Position numbers and translations under genes: made by a program
In this document: piece by piece, positions 8,606 to 17,209 of the stretch
How positions within the stretch are numbered: the stretch's first letter is position 1
How the letters are laid out: every line of letters starts with the position of its first letter
The notes under the pieces: model-generated
Database searches by the model: none
What the model saw: the letters and a program-made list of their open reading frames with translations, nothing else
What the model was told of the DNA's origin: nothing
Assembly: GCA_017882375.1 (NCBI GenBank)
Contig: JADGPP010000011.1
Coordinates: 1 to 55,326, forward strand
Length of the DNA: 55,326 nucleotides
Direction: 5' to 3'
DNA from: Solirubrobacteraceae bacterium
Lineage (GTDB): Bacteria > Actinomycetota > Thermoleophilia > Solirubrobacterales > Solirubrobacteraceae

Positions 8606-9385
8606 ATGCGCCGGACGCTCATCCTGCCCGTGCTCGTCCTCGCCGGCGCTCTGCTCGCGTCCTGCGGCAAGGGCTCGCTCACCGCCACCAGCCGACAGGC
8701 CTCCGCCGCGCACTCCGGCGGGCCGACGTCCAGCCCGACCCCTCCCGCGAGCCCTCCCGGCGACCACACGCCGAGCAAGCAGCGCGCGGTCGCGTTCGCG
8801 CACGCCGTCAACCTGACCTCCGCCGACGTGCCGGGCTTCACAGCCACCAAGAAACACGACAGCAGCTCCGGCAAGGAAAAGCAGCTCGAACGTCAGATGC
8901 TGCGCTGCGCCGGACTCAGCGGGTCGGCCAAGGCGGTCGTCGAAGAAAGCTCCAAGAGCTTCCGGCTCAAACACCAGATCATCGATCTCGGCGTCAGCTC
9001 GGAAGTCGCCGTGCAGTCCAGTGCCGCCCAGGCGCAGAAAGGCCTCTCGGCGATCCGCAGCGGACACGTGCGCGGGTGCTTCTCGCGCTACCTGCAGCAG
9101 ATCTTCAAGGGCCAGCAGGCCAACGGCGCGACCGCCGGCCCGGTGACGATCCAGTCGGGCACGCCGCCCGCACCGGGAATGAACGGGAGCTTCGGTTGGC
9201 GCGTCACGGCGACCTTCGACGTGCGCGGCATCAAGGTGCCGATCTACCTGGACTTCCTCGGCTTCGTCGACGGGCCCAGCGAGGTCACGCTGCTCAGCTC
9301 CGGGCTGCTGCAGCCCTTCCCGGCGGCCGTCCAGCAGCACCTGTTCACGCTGCTGCTGTCGCGCGCGCGGAGCCACACGCTGTGA
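8606..9385 (+). CDS. Secreted lipoprotein of unknown function
   Basis: 259 residues. MRRTLILPVLVLAGALLASC is a lipoprotein signal with lipobox LASC, followed by a Ser/Pro/Thr-rich linker to about residue 55. The rest (NLTSADVPGFTATKKHD..., two further cysteines in MLRCAGLSG and GCFSRYLQQ) resembles actinobacterial lipoproteins that carry a DVPGF-type motif; I do not recognise a function. Its TGA overlaps the GTG of the O-methyltransferase (GTGA), so the two are probably co-translated. Confidence 0.75.
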   Translation: MRRTLILPVLVLAGALLASCGKGSLTATSRQASAAHSGGPTSSPTPPASPPGDHTPSKQRAVAFAHAVNLTSADVPGFTATKKHDSSSGKEKQLERQMLRCAGLSGSAKAVVEESSKSFRLKHQIIDLGVSSEVAVQSSAAQAQKGLSAIRSGHVRGCFSRYLQQIFKGQQANGATAGPVTIQSGTPPAPGMNGSFGWRVTATFDVRGIKVPIYLDFLGFVDGPSEVTLLSSGLLQPFPAAVQQHLFTLLLSRARSHTL

Positions 9386-10092
9386 GCGATCGGACGTGGA
9401 GCGACGTCGACCGGATCGTCGAGCGGCAGCTGATCGGCGAGGATCGCGACCTCGACGCCGCCCTCGCGGCCAACGCCGCCGCGGGTCTGCCGCCGATCGC
9501 CGTCACCCCCAGCCAGGGCAAGCTGCTGCACCTCCTCGCGCGCTCGATCGGCGCGCGCTCGATCCTCGAGATCGGCACGCTCGGCGGCTACAGCTCGATC
9601 TGGCTGGCGCGCGCGCTCACCGATGGGGGTCGCCTGGTGACGCTCGAGGCCGACGCGCGCTACGCCGAGCTCGCCGAGTCGAACATCGAGCGTGCCGGCC
9701 TCGGCGAGCTCGTCGACGTGCGCGTCGGCAAGGCGCTAGACACGCTGCCCCAGCTCGCCGCCGAGCAGCCCGAGCCATTTGACCTGGTCTTCATCGACGC
9801 CGACAAGACGCACACGCCCGACTACTTCCAGTGGGCGCTGCGCCTCACGCGTCCCGGCAGCGTGATCATCGCCGACAACGTGATCCGCGACGGGGCGCTC
9901 GCCGATCCCGACAGCACCGATTCAGCCGTGCTCGGCTCGCGGCGCCTGCACGAGATGCTCGCCGGCGACCGATCGGAGATCGGCCAACGCGTGAGCGCCA
10001 CGACGATCCAGACGGTCGGCGCCAAGGGCTACGACGGCTTCACCTTCGCGCTCGTCCTCGGCGCCGGCGAGCCCGACGGCAGCGACAGGTAG
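9382..10092 (+). CDS. O-methyltransferase family 3 (SAM-dependent)
   Basis: 236 residues from GTG 9382. ILEIGTLGGYSSIWLARAL is the SAM loop and LVFIDADKTHTPDYFQWAL holds the metal-binding Asp residues of the catechol/caffeoyl-CoA O-methyltransferase family; IIADNVIRDG and KGYDGFTFALV are also typical. It is cytoplasmic and Mg-dependent by family; the substrate is unknown, commonly a catechol. Overlaps the lipoprotein gene by 4 bp. Confidence 0.9.
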   Translation: MSDRTWSDVDRIVERQLIGEDRDLDAALAANAAAGLPPIAVTPSQGKLLHLLARSIGARSILEIGTLGGYSSIWLARALTDGGRLVTLEADARYAELAESNIERAGLGELVDVRVGKALDTLPQLAAEQPEPFDLVFIDADKTHTPDYFQWALRLTRPGSVIIADNVIRDGALADPDSTDSAVLGSRRLHEMLAGDRSEIGQRVSATTIQTVGAKGYDGFTFALVLGAGEPDGSDR

Positions 10093-10202
10093 CGCAGGAC
10101 GTCGCCGCTTGACGCGGTTGAAGCCTCTGCCTCTCTCACCCGTTCGCAAGCCAGACGGGCAGAGGCCACAGCGAGGTGTTCTGTTTACGAACTGCGATAG
10201 CA

Positions 10203-10294
10203 ATCGTATATACGATGTAGATACCATGGCTATCGCTGGCTCTACTCGTACACACCAAGCCCAATGCTGCGTAACTACCATGGCTATCGCTGGC
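10203..10294. repeat. AT-rich intergenic patch with a 14-bp palindrome and a 19-bp direct repeat
   Basis: ATCGTATATACGAT (10203-10216) is a perfect palindrome. TACCATGGCTATCGCTGGC occurs at 10222-10240 and again at 10276-10294, 54 bp apart. A GCGATAG at 10194-10200 mirrors the CTATCGC inside the repeats. The patch sits between the converging O-methyltransferase and Clp-N-like genes and is less GC-rich than its surroundings. It may be an operator, a small-element scar, or part of a short unrecognised frame. Confidence 0.6.
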
Positions 10295-10340
10295 ACCACA
10301 AGCGGCCGCGGGTGGTGCGCGATGAACCTGAGTTGAGCGT

Positions 10341-10763
10341 CTAGGCCGCGAGGCGCTGCAGGACCTCGTCGGCGTCGGTGCCGTGTGCGTGCAAGGCGCG
10401 CTCGAAGACCGTCCCGTACACCTCCATCACCGCCATCAGCACGTCGATCGTGCCGATTCCCGCCGCGCCTCGACCGATCGCCACGCGCGCGGCGTGTTCG
10501 GTGACGAGCGCGATCACGTCGCGGTGGTCGGGGTTGACGGCGTCGGCGAAGCGCTCGCCGTCGACGGACTCTCCGGCGTGCGCGCACAGCGAGTCCTCGC
10601 TGACGCCGAGCGCCTGCAGCGCGGCGCCGACCTCTCCGTGCAGGCGCAGCAGGCGCAGCCAGCGCTCGGCCTCGTCCTCGGGCGTGCGCGCGAACGGGAT
10701 CGCCGTAGCGGCGATGCCGAGGACGATCGCCGCGTCGGGGGCCAGTTTCGGCGCTGGGCTCAT
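10341..10763 (-). CDS. Small protein with weak Clp N-domain similarity
   Basis: 140 residues; its ATG overlaps the stop of the SpoIIE phosphatase gene (ATGA), so it is coupled to that operon. HAARVAIGRGAAGIGTIDVLMAVMEV followed by GTVFERAL recalls one half of the ClpA/ClpC N-terminal repeat (A...G...IGTEHLLL...). No ATPase part is present. It may act as a substrate or partner binding domain in the STAS/phosphatase stress module; this is inference from context and faint similarity. Confidence 0.5.
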   Translation of the reverse strand: MSPAPKLAPDAAIVLGIAATAIPFARTPEDEAERWLRLLRLHGEVGAALQALGVSEDSLCAHAGESVDGERFADAVNPDHRDVIALVTEHAARVAIGRGAAGIGTIDVLMAVMEVYGTVFERALHAHGTDADEVLQRLAA

Positions 10764-12886
10764 CGCGCTCCCACCGCGGTCAGCGCCGCCGCGTGGATGA
10801 CGTTGTCGTGTGCGAGCTCGACGTGCGGTGGCCCGTCGCCGAGGCTCAGCTCCAGCAGGGCGCTGTCGCGGAGATCCAGCTCGGCGCGCGCCGAGTCGAT
10901 GACGCCGGCGGCCGCAACCGCCGTCATGCCCGACTCGCGCAGGAAGCGCTCGGCGCGTCCGCTGGCAACCGCGGCGCGGTCGAGCTCGAGCAGCTCGTGC
11001 ACGATCGCCGGCGAGCCCGCGCCGTTCTCGACGCGCAGCAGGCACGCGGCCATGTCGTCGGGACGGGCGTCGGTGCGCTCGGCGACGCTGTCGAGCAGCG
11101 CCCGGGCCGTCGCCTCGCGCCCGAGATCGCCGAGTGCGCCGACCAGCCGCTCGGCCCCGAAGAGATCCCCTTCGATGCGCGCCTCGGTGACGCCGTCGGT
11201 GTGGAAGCACAGCCGTGCCGGGCCCGGAACGGAGATCACCGTCTCGCGCGTCCCCGTTCGCATCCCCGCGCCGATCGGCGGCGCCGAGCACGCGGTCGTC
11301 AGCTCGATCGCCTCGAGCGAGCCGTCGGCGCCGTCGCCGTCGCCGAGCACGACGGGCGGCGGGTGACCGGCGCTCGCGTAGGTGAGCGTGCGCTCGCGCG
11401 GGTGGTAAATCGCGGCGACGACCGTCGCAAACGAGCCTGCGAGCTGGCGCTCGAGCACGCTCCCGGCGGTCTGCAACGCGTTGCGCGGGGCCAGGCCGGC
11501 CTCGAGGTAGGCGCGCACGGTGAAGCGAACGAGCGCCGTGTGCGGCAGTGCCTCGCGCCCGTGGCCGGAGACGTCGCCGACGATCACCGCCAGGCGCCCG
11601 TCGTCGAGGGCGAACACGTCGTAGAAGTCGCCGCCCGCGCCAGGTCCGTCGGCGGGACGGTAGGCGACGGAGGTCGCAACGGGACCCAGGCGGACAGGCG
11701 GGACGGGGAGCAGCGCGGCCTGCAGCAGCCCCACGTCTTCGAGCAGCTGCCCGCGCTGGCGGGCCAGCCGCCGGGCGCGCACGCCGGACAGGCGCGAGCG
11801 CCCGGCCAGCGCGAGCGCGAGCGCGACGAGCGCCGCAATCAGGATGCGCACGGGGATCGGCACGACGCCGACGATCCGCGTGATCGTTTTCACGAGCGCC
11901 GGTTGCGCGGCGCTGGTCTGCGTGTGCTTGACCGCAGCTCGCGCCGCAGCGCTCGCCTTCGCGCCGCTCCCGCTAGACGGCGCGAGCAGCGCGACGGGCG
12001 CCGTGGCGACAGTGGTCGGGCTGCCCGGCGCGTGCGCCGCGACGCGGTGCCGCGCGTTGCGCGTTGCGCGTTGCGTGTGCACGCCGGCGGCGGCGATCGC
12101 CTTGGCGACGGGCGCGACGGAGGTGATCGAAGCCGGTCCGGTGCCGGCCACGGGGCTCGCTGCGGACGAGGACAGCGAGGCCGCGGTGGCGCTCGGGCCC
12201 GCCGTTTCCTGCGACAACGCGACGGTCGACGCTTCCTTCCCCTTGCCGATCTTCAGCACAGGGGTGGGACTGACGGATTCTTTGCTTTCTTCTTTGCCGC
12301 CTTTTTCTTTGCCGCCGCCTCTTTCTTTCCCTTTGCCTTTGTGTTTGCGCGCGAGCGCTTCGGCGCCCTGCCTTGATTCGTCGGCGGACACGGCCGCGGC
12401 CTGACTGCCCGGCGCGCTCGACGTTTCGCCGCGCGCTGCGCCCTCCTGGTGTCGGTGCCCGCGCGCGAGCGGCGGTTCGCGGTCGAGCCTGCGCAGTCCC
12501 AGTCCGGGCCCTGTCCCAGCTCCAGCTCCAGCTCCAGGCGGCGGTCCGGGGGCGGGCTGGATCGCTCGGCCGTGGCGGCCGTGGGCGGCGATGGGCGGCT
12601 CGCCGGGCGGTGGCGCGGGAGCCGGCGCGATGGCGGGCGCCGCGGGCACGCTTTCGGCCTGCACGGCACGTTCGGCGTGTTTGCCGTGCGGCGCGACGGT
12701 CGCTTCGCCAGAGACCGCCGAGCTGGATGTCGAGTTGGCGGGTTTGGCGGCCTGCGCCGTCGGCAGCGCGCCGAGGCCGAGCACGCAGCAGCCGGCGGCG
12801 ATCGCGACAGCCACGCGCCGTGATGCTCGCGCGCCTCGCGCCGGTCGGTTTGCGTGGCTGGCCATGGGCGGCCCTGCGCCTCTCAC
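10760..12886 (-). CDS. Membrane-anchored SpoIIE-type PP2C phosphatase with a long Pro/Ala/Lys-rich outer region
   Basis: 708 residues. A signal-like segment (to about residue 46, LGALPTAQA) is followed by ~290 low-complexity residues rich in Pro, Ala, Gly and Lys, then one membrane span near residues 343-360. The C-terminal half is a SpoIIE/RsbU phosphatase: GGDFYDVF (~418), VIVGDVSGHG, YASAGHPPP, CFHTDGVTEAR and DDMAACLLRV carry the metal-binding Asp residues. GTG 12886 overlaps the STAS stop (GTGA); ATG 12865 is the alternative start. It likely dephosphorylates the adjacent STAS antagonist, releasing a sigma factor; the outer region could sense envelope conditions. Confidence 0.85.
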   Translation of the reverse strand: MRGAGPPMASHANRPARGARASRRVAVAIAAGCCVLGLGALPTAQAAKPANSTSSSAVSGEATVAPHGKHAERAVQAESVPAAPAIAPAPAPPPGEPPIAAHGRHGRAIQPAPGPPPGAGAGAGTGPGLGLRRLDREPPLARGHRHQEGAARGETSSAPGSQAAAVSADESRQGAEALARKHKGKGKERGGGKEKGGKEESKESVSPTPVLKIGKGKEASTVALSQETAGPSATAASLSSSAASPVAGTGPASITSVAPVAKAIAAAGVHTQRATRNARHRVAAHAPGSPTTVATAPVALLAPSSGSGAKASAAARAAVKHTQTSAAQPALVKTITRIVGVVPIPVRILIAALVALALALAGRSRLSGVRARRLARQRGQLLEDVGLLQAALLPVPPVRLGPVATSVAYRPADGPGAGGDFYDVFALDDGRLAVIVGDVSGHGREALPHTALVRFTVRAYLEAGLAPRNALQTAGSVLERQLAGSFATVVAAIYHPRERTLTYASAGHPPPVVLGDGDGADGSLEAIELTTACSAPPIGAGMRTGTRETVISVPGPARLCFHTDGVTEARIEGDLFGAERLVGALGDLGREATARALLDSVAERTDARPDDMAACLLRVENGAGSPAIVHELLELDRAAVASGRAERFLRESGMTAVAAAGVIDSARAELDLRDSALLELSLGDGPPHVELAHDNVIHAAALTAVGAR

Positions 12887-13287
12887 CCGATCCGCGCGGT
12901 GTGTCCTCGGACGTGGGCGAGCGCCTCATCGAGCGTCGGGAAGATCGCGAACGCGCCATCCATCCCCGACAGCTCGAAGATCTTCAGCACGTTGGTGTTG
13001 ACGCAGACGATCGCCAGGCGGGCGCCCACGTCGAGGCTCCTGTTCACGCCGACGAGCACGCTGAGCGCCGTCGAGTCCATGAACCTGACACGCGTGAGGT
13101 CCACCACGAGCTGCTTGTAGCCGGCGTCGACGGAGTCGACGAGCGCCCACTTCAGGCTCGGCGCGCGGCCGAGATCGAGCTCTCCTTCCAGCGCGACGAC
13201 GCTTGTGCGCTCGTCGGGCTGGCTCTGGATGATCCCGAACGCCCCGGTGAAGGGCTCTGGGCTGGATGTATCGGCAGTAGTCAGCAT
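12883..13287 (-). CDS. STAS-domain anti-sigma factor antagonist
   Basis: 134 residues, started by ATG 13287 after GAGGAGCCCG. VALEGELDLGRAPSL and TRVRFMDSTALSVLVGVNRS form the STAS fold; the Ser of MDSTAL is the usual phosphorylated residue in SpoIIAA/RsbV proteins. First gene of the operon with the SpoIIE phosphatase and the Clp-N-like protein. In partner switching the dephosphorylated form sequesters an anti-sigma kinase; no such kinase gene is in the window. Confidence 0.9.
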   Translation of the reverse strand: MLTTADTSSPEPFTGAFGIIQSQPDERTSVVALEGELDLGRAPSLKWALVDSVDAGYKQLVVDLTRVRFMDSTALSVLVGVNRSLDVGARLAIVCVNTNVLKIFELSGMDGAFAIFPTLDEALAHVRGHTARIG

Positions 13288-13466
13288 CGGGCTCCTCTGA
13301 ATTCCACGCTTAGCAGCAGCTTCGGCCGGCGCCTGGCTCGAGCATTACTTCGGCCGCCGCGGGATCAAACGTGTGTCCAGTTTCCGACTCGCGAGGACTG
13401 ACGACCGGCCAGCGGCGCGGGCCTGCGCACGATCCGCTCCCGCCACCCCCGCCGGGCGAGCACGAG

Positions 13467-13934
13467 CTACGCGGTCGCGCCGGCAGCCAGTCGCCTGCCC
13501 ATCCACACGTGCGGGATGCCGGCGTCGTCGAACGGCTTGGATTCGACGCTGAAGCCGGCGCGCTCGTACAACTCCATGGCGCGTATCTGTGCGGCGAGGC
13601 GAACCTTCGCGTGGCCCTCCTCGCGGGCACGCGCCGAGGCGATCGCGAGCATGCGCGCGGCGACGCCGCGATGACGCCAGTCGGCCAGCACGGCGACGCG
13701 CCCGATTCTCGCGTCGGCCTCGCCGAGCAGCAGGCGCAGCGTCGCGACGACGCCGCCGGCGGCGTCGTCGGGCACGAGCGCGACGAGGTGAAGTGCCTCG
13801 TCGTCGAGCGGGTCGAGCTCCTCGCTGCGCGGCACGCCTTGTTCGCCGCAGAAGACGTGCTCGCGCACGGCCATCGCGCCAGCCACGTCCTCCGGTGTGG
13901 CGGCCCAGCGGATGACGATGTCGCCAGCGGCCAT
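13467..13934 (-). CDS. GNAT family N-acetyltransferase (ElaA-like)
   Basis: 155 residues from ATG 13934; a second ATG 12 bp upstream (13946) is possible. FCGEQGVPRSEELDPLDDEA is typical of ElaA/PhnO-like GNATs, and IGRVAVLADWRHRGVAARML is the acetyl-CoA-binding motif A, followed by YERAGFSVESKPFDDAGIPH. Substrate unknown. It stands between the STAS operon and the hydrolase operon on the same strand. Confidence 0.85.
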   Translation of the reverse strand: MAAGDIVIRWAATPEDVAGAMAVREHVFCGEQGVPRSEELDPLDDEALHLVALVPDDAAGGVVATLRLLLGEADARIGRVAVLADWRHRGVAARMLAIASARAREEGHAKVRLAAQIRAMELYERAGFSVESKPFDDAGIPHVWMGRRLAAGATA

Positions 13935-14001
13935 GCACGCCAACATAGCGTTGCGCCTGCGACGCTCGAGCGACGCGGGCGGAGTGGGCGGAGTGGGCGG
14001 G

Positions 14002-14862
14002 TCAGGTATTGACGAAGTCGACGATCAGCTGCGCGACGCGCTTGGGCTGCTGGGCCATGAACGCATGCCCGCCGCCGGCGATGCGCTCGACGTGGGTGCC
14101 GGGCCAGCGCGCGGCGAGCGCGTCGGCGTTCTGCGGCGGGATCACGACGTCCTCGCTGCCGCAGATCGCAAGCACCGGCGGAGCGTCGCCGCCGGGCAGC
14201 GGCTGCGGCTCGGCGTGCCACGCCCGTAGCGCCCGCTCCTGCGCGGCGAGCAGCTCCGGCGAGAGCTGCGCGCGTGCGTCGGCTACGAGCTCGCCGAACT
14301 GCCGGTCGATCTCCGGCGCGACGTCCGGCGGGAACAGCAATGAGATCAGCCGTGTCGCCTGCTCGCGTGGCGTGCCCGAATGATCGGTGAGCCGCTCCCA
14401 GACGCCCGGTTCTGCGGACACCGCAGTCGGACCGCCGGGAGCGCTCGCGAGCAGCACCAGGGCGTCGACTCGCCCGGGCGAGCGCATCGCCAGGCGCTGC
14501 GCCACGTAGCTGCCCATCGACCAGCCGGCGACCGGCGCGCGCGCGATGCCGAGCGCGTCGAGCAGCCGCTCCAGATCGGCCGCCATCGCGTCGATCGTCA
14601 GCTCAAACGCGTCGCCAAGCTGCGACGCCCCGGCGCCGCGGTTGTCCGGACAGATCAGCTGGAACGAGCGGCCGAGTGCTTGCAGCAGCGCCGGGTCCCA
14701 GTCCGCCGACGACGCGGCGTATCCGTTGACGAGCAGCAGCGGCCTGCCGGCGCCGAGCGATCGCCAGGCAAGGCGCCGCCCGTCGATCTCGATCGTGCGC
14801 ACCTCGTCGTCGCCGGCCGCGGATTCGCCTCCGCCCGCGCCGCCTTCACCGGCCGCGCTCAT
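14002..14862 (-). CDS. Alpha/beta hydrolase
   Basis: 286 residues; ATG 14862 overlaps the stop of the amidotransferase gene (ATGA). LLLVNGYAASSADWDP (oxyanion region), VAGWSMGSYVAQ (nucleophile Ser), LAICGSEDVVIPP (acid) and IAGGGHAFMAQQP (catalytic His) define the fold and triad, in normal order. Similar to esterases, C-C hydrolases or peroxidase-type hydrolases; specificity cannot be read. Confidence 0.9.
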   Translation of the reverse strand: MSAAGEGGAGGGESAAGDDEVRTIEIDGRRLAWRSLGAGRPLLLVNGYAASSADWDPALLQALGRSFQLICPDNRGAGASQLGDAFELTIDAMAADLERLLDALGIARAPVAGWSMGSYVAQRLAMRSPGRVDALVLLASAPGGPTAVSAEPGVWERLTDHSGTPREQATRLISLLFPPDVAPEIDRQFGELVADARAQLSPELLAAQERALRAWHAEPQPLPGGDAPPVLAICGSEDVVIPPQNADALAARWPGTHVERIAGGGHAFMAQQPKRVAQLIVDFVNT

Positions 14863-15605
14863 GCCGGCGTCTCCTGCAGGCCGACGACGTCCAGCAGCCA
14901 GCGCGAGAAGAGCTCGCGCGCGAGCCTGACGGACTCGTGCTCGGCGGCGCCGACCTGCGCGAGCAGCGCCGCCGGCGCGCCCTCGCCGTGCAGCTGCTGC
15001 AGCTCGTCGACGAACTCGGACACGCCCATCCACTCACCGGCCAGCGCCGAGTCGACCTCAAGGTGAAACTGCAGTGCGTAGGCGCGCCCAACGACGAACG
15101 CCTGCTGCTCGTAGCTGGACGAGCGCGCGAGCTGCACGGCGCCGGGCGGCAGCTCGTAGGTTTCGCTGTGCCATTGCAGCGTCTGAAAGCTCGCCGGCAG
15201 GCCGGCGAAGACGGGGTCCTCAGCGGCGGCGGCGGTCAGCTGAACGGGCAGCACGCCGAGCTCGGCCTGCGCCCCGCGCGACACGCGCGCGCCGAGACTG
15301 GCCGCGAGCAGCTGCGCACCAAGGCAGACGCCCCAATAGGGCACGTCCGCGCCGACCGCTTCGGCGATCAGGCGCTTCTCACCGACCAGCCAGGGGTGCT
15401 CGGCCTCGTCGTACACGCTCATCGCGCCGCCCATCGCGACGATGCCCGCGTACGCGCGCCAGTCGGGCAGCTCCTCGTCCTCGTCGAGCACCACCCGCGC
15501 GAACGCGACGCGCCGGTGCAGCAGCTCGTCCTCGTAGACACCGGGCGGCTCGCTGCCGGCGTGCTGCAGTACGAGGATCGGCCGGCGCTCAGAGCTGTCG
15601 CCCAT
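14859..15605 (-). CDS. Class I glutamine amidotransferase-like protein (GMP synthase-type domain)
   Basis: 248 residues if started at ATG 15605 (ATG 15635 is in frame but less likely). GVCLGAQLLAASLG holds the nucleophilic Cys, and YALQFHLEVD the His/Glu pair of the triad. No synthetase domain is attached, as in the stand-alone YfeJ-like enzymes that act on small glutamyl compounds. Coupled to the downstream alpha/beta hydrolase by a 4-bp overlap. Confidence 0.9.
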   Translation of the reverse strand: MGDSSERRPILVLQHAGSEPPGVYEDELLHRRVAFARVVLDEDEELPDWRAYAGIVAMGGAMSVYDEAEHPWLVGEKRLIAEAVGADVPYWGVCLGAQLLAASLGARVSRGAQAELGVLPVQLTAAAAEDPVFAGLPASFQTLQWHSETYELPPGAVQLARSSSYEQQAFVVGRAYALQFHLEVDSALAGEWMGVSEFVDELQQLHGEGAPAALLAQVGAAEHESVRLARELFSRWLLDVVGLQETPA

Positions 15606-15616
15606 GCGCGGGAAGT

Positions 15617-15727
15617 CTAGGCCCGCGCCATGCACCCAGCGTCGGCGAGCAGCTCGCGCAGCGCCGGCATTGCGATGCGGTTTCGCGCGCCGAGGTTGAC
15701 GCCGCGCAGCAGGACGATCTGTCTCAC
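15617..15727 (-). pseudogene. DUF1697 protein, 5' stub only
   Basis: Thirty-six codons from GTG 15727 read VRQIVLLRGVNLGARNRIAM then PALRELLADAG, the opening of DUF1697 proteins (usually ~180 residues, beginning LLRGINVGGxNxxxMxxLR). The frame then hits TAG at 15617, 12 bp before the amidotransferase start. About 80% of the gene is missing, so this is a deletion remnant. It has no visible function. Confidence 0.75.
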
Positions 15728-15767
15728 GGCTCGGGCAAGCCTAGGACACCCCGCGGTCCGGCGGGTT

Positions 15768-16418
15768 TCAGGTCAGCGCTTTGACTCCGGCCACCGCGAG
15801 GAACACGGCGAAGACGAGGCACAGGCCGGCGCCGATGCCGCGCCGGTGAGCGGTGAAGACGCCGTTGAGGCGCTCCAGAACGGGAGTCGCGCGCGCCCCA
15901 AGCAGGGTCACGAACAGCGGCGGGCCGTAGGCCATCAGCAGGGTGATCGCGTAGAGCAGGCCAAACGCGAGCAGTTGCGCGCCGAGGCCGGCGTCGGAGG
16001 TGGCGATCTCGTGCATCGCCGGGAAGAACAGCACGATGCTGGAGAAGTTGGTGAGCATCAGCCCGATGCCGAGGGCGAAGGAGCGGCGCAGCGGATGCGC
16101 GCCGACGTGCTCGGGCCTGGGCGGCGCTGGGGGCGCGCGCAGCTGGCGCACGGCGACCGCCACCAGCAGCGCGGCGGCGACGAGCTTGACGATCGCGCCC
16201 GCTTCGGAGGGGCTCTGCGAGCCACCGGTGCTCTGCGCGAGCGCGAGCCCCAGCCCGCTGAACACCGCGAGCACGAGCGCGCAGCCCCCGGCGATCGCCC
16301 AGGCGCGGGGAACCGGCGCGTTCTTGCGCGAGAGCGTCAGCAGCTGCAGCGCCAGCACCGTCGGCGAGATTGACGCGGCAAGGGCGAGTGGCAGGACGAT
16401 CCCGAGCAGACTCGCCAC
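15768..16418 (-). CDS. GAP/Sap family (LysE-like) membrane protein
   Basis: 216 residues from GTG 16418 with six hydrophobic segments. The N-terminus LGIVLPLALAASISPTVLAL and the central GIGLMLTNFSSIVLFFPAMH match the actinobacterial GAP (Sap, sulfolipid-addressing) family, related to LysE exporters. In mycobacteria such proteins affect glycolipid export. The open frame extends 500 bp further upstream but without coding character there. Confidence 0.8.
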   Translation of the reverse strand: MASLLGIVLPLALAASISPTVLALQLLTLSRKNAPVPRAWAIAGGCALVLAVFSGLGLALAQSTGGSQSPSEAGAIVKLVAAALLVAVAVRQLRAPPAPPRPEHVGAHPLRRSFALGIGLMLTNFSSIVLFFPAMHEIATSDAGLGAQLLAFGLLYAITLLMAYGPPLFVTLLGARATPVLERLNGVFTAHRRGIGAGLCLVFAVFLAVAGVKALT

Positions 16419-16562
16419 CGGCCCACGGTACAGCCCGACCCACGGGAAGACCGGCCGGGTCGCCCATCGCTGCTTGAGACACTGTCCGTGGCGCAAGCTC
16501 ATCGCTGAGTCGGCGCGCGTCGCGGTGTCTGAACTGACAACCAACCAGCGAAGGAGGACCCG

Positions 16563-16871
16563 ATGAGGCGTGTGATGGTTCGCTACAAGGTCAAGCCCGA
16601 GCATGTGCAGCGCAACGGCGAGCTCGTACGCGCGGTCTACGCGCAGCTGCACCGCGAGAAGACGCCGGGAATTCGCTACGCGACGTTCAAGCTCGACGAC
16701 GGCGTCACGTTCGTGCATCTCGCCGAGACCGAGGACGGCGCCAACCCGCTCGGCGCGCTCGCAGCATTTCAGGAGTTCCAGAGCGACATCGGCGCTCGCT
16801 GCGACGAGCCTCCCGTCGTCGCCGAGCTGGAGGAGATCGGCTCCTATCCAGCGATGAGTTTCCGAGCGTAA
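16563..16871 (+). CDS. Small ferredoxin-like fold protein (antibiotic-monooxygenase/Dabb-like)
   Basis: 102 residues, ATG 16563 after GAAGGAGG. MVRYKVKPEHVQRNGELVRA, TFKLDDGVTFVHLAE and FQEFQSDIGARCDEPPVVAE form the alpha/beta pattern of ABM-type dimeric proteins. No catalytic residues can be assigned. Forty bp downstream a glyoxalase relic starts with its own strong ribosome site, so the two were probably one operon. Confidence 0.75.
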   Translation: MRRVMVRYKVKPEHVQRNGELVRAVYAQLHREKTPGIRYATFKLDDGVTFVHLAETEDGANPLGALAAFQEFQSDIGARCDEPPVVAELEEIGSYPAMSFRA

Positions 16872-16911
16872 GCTCGTCCTACCTCCAGAACCCCACCCCA
16901 AGGAGGAGCAA

Positions 16912-17150
16912 ATGTCAGACACGCAGACCAGTACACGGATCAGTCAGATCGGGACCGTGATCGTCCCCGTCTCAGACCAGGATGCTGCGATCGCCTTCTA
17001 CACGCAGACATCGACGCCGACCACGCCGACCTGAAAGCTCGCGGCGTCGACGTCGACGACGAGGTGTCGCGCATGGGCGACCCGGTGCCGCCGATGTTCT
17101 TCTTCCGCGACCAGGACGGCAACAAACTGTTCGTCGTAGAGACCGGCTGA
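16912..17150 (+). pseudogene. VOC/glyoxalase family protein with an internal deletion
   Basis: The gene starts normally: AAGGAGGAGCAA then an ATG, and ISQIGTVIVPVSDQDAAIAF as in VOC proteins. At about 17,008 the sequence jumps directly into the C-terminal part read in another frame (DIDADHADLKARGVDVDDEV ... FFFRDQDGNKLFVVETG), so about 45 codons are missing and the original frame stops at 17034. VOC proteins are ~120-130 residues. The deletion removes the middle metal ligands, so it is non-functional. Confidence 0.85.
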
Positions 17151-17209
17151 CGAGCGCACGGCGAGTCGCGGGCCGGATGACCGGTCTTCGCGGCTCGCCG
17201 AGCAGACCT

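Noticed and set aside
13310-13380. Short minus-strand frame ending MLEPGAGRSCC just before the STAS operon end
   Set aside because: Cys-Cys ending looks peptide-like, but the frame has no ribosome site or partner genes and is probably chance.
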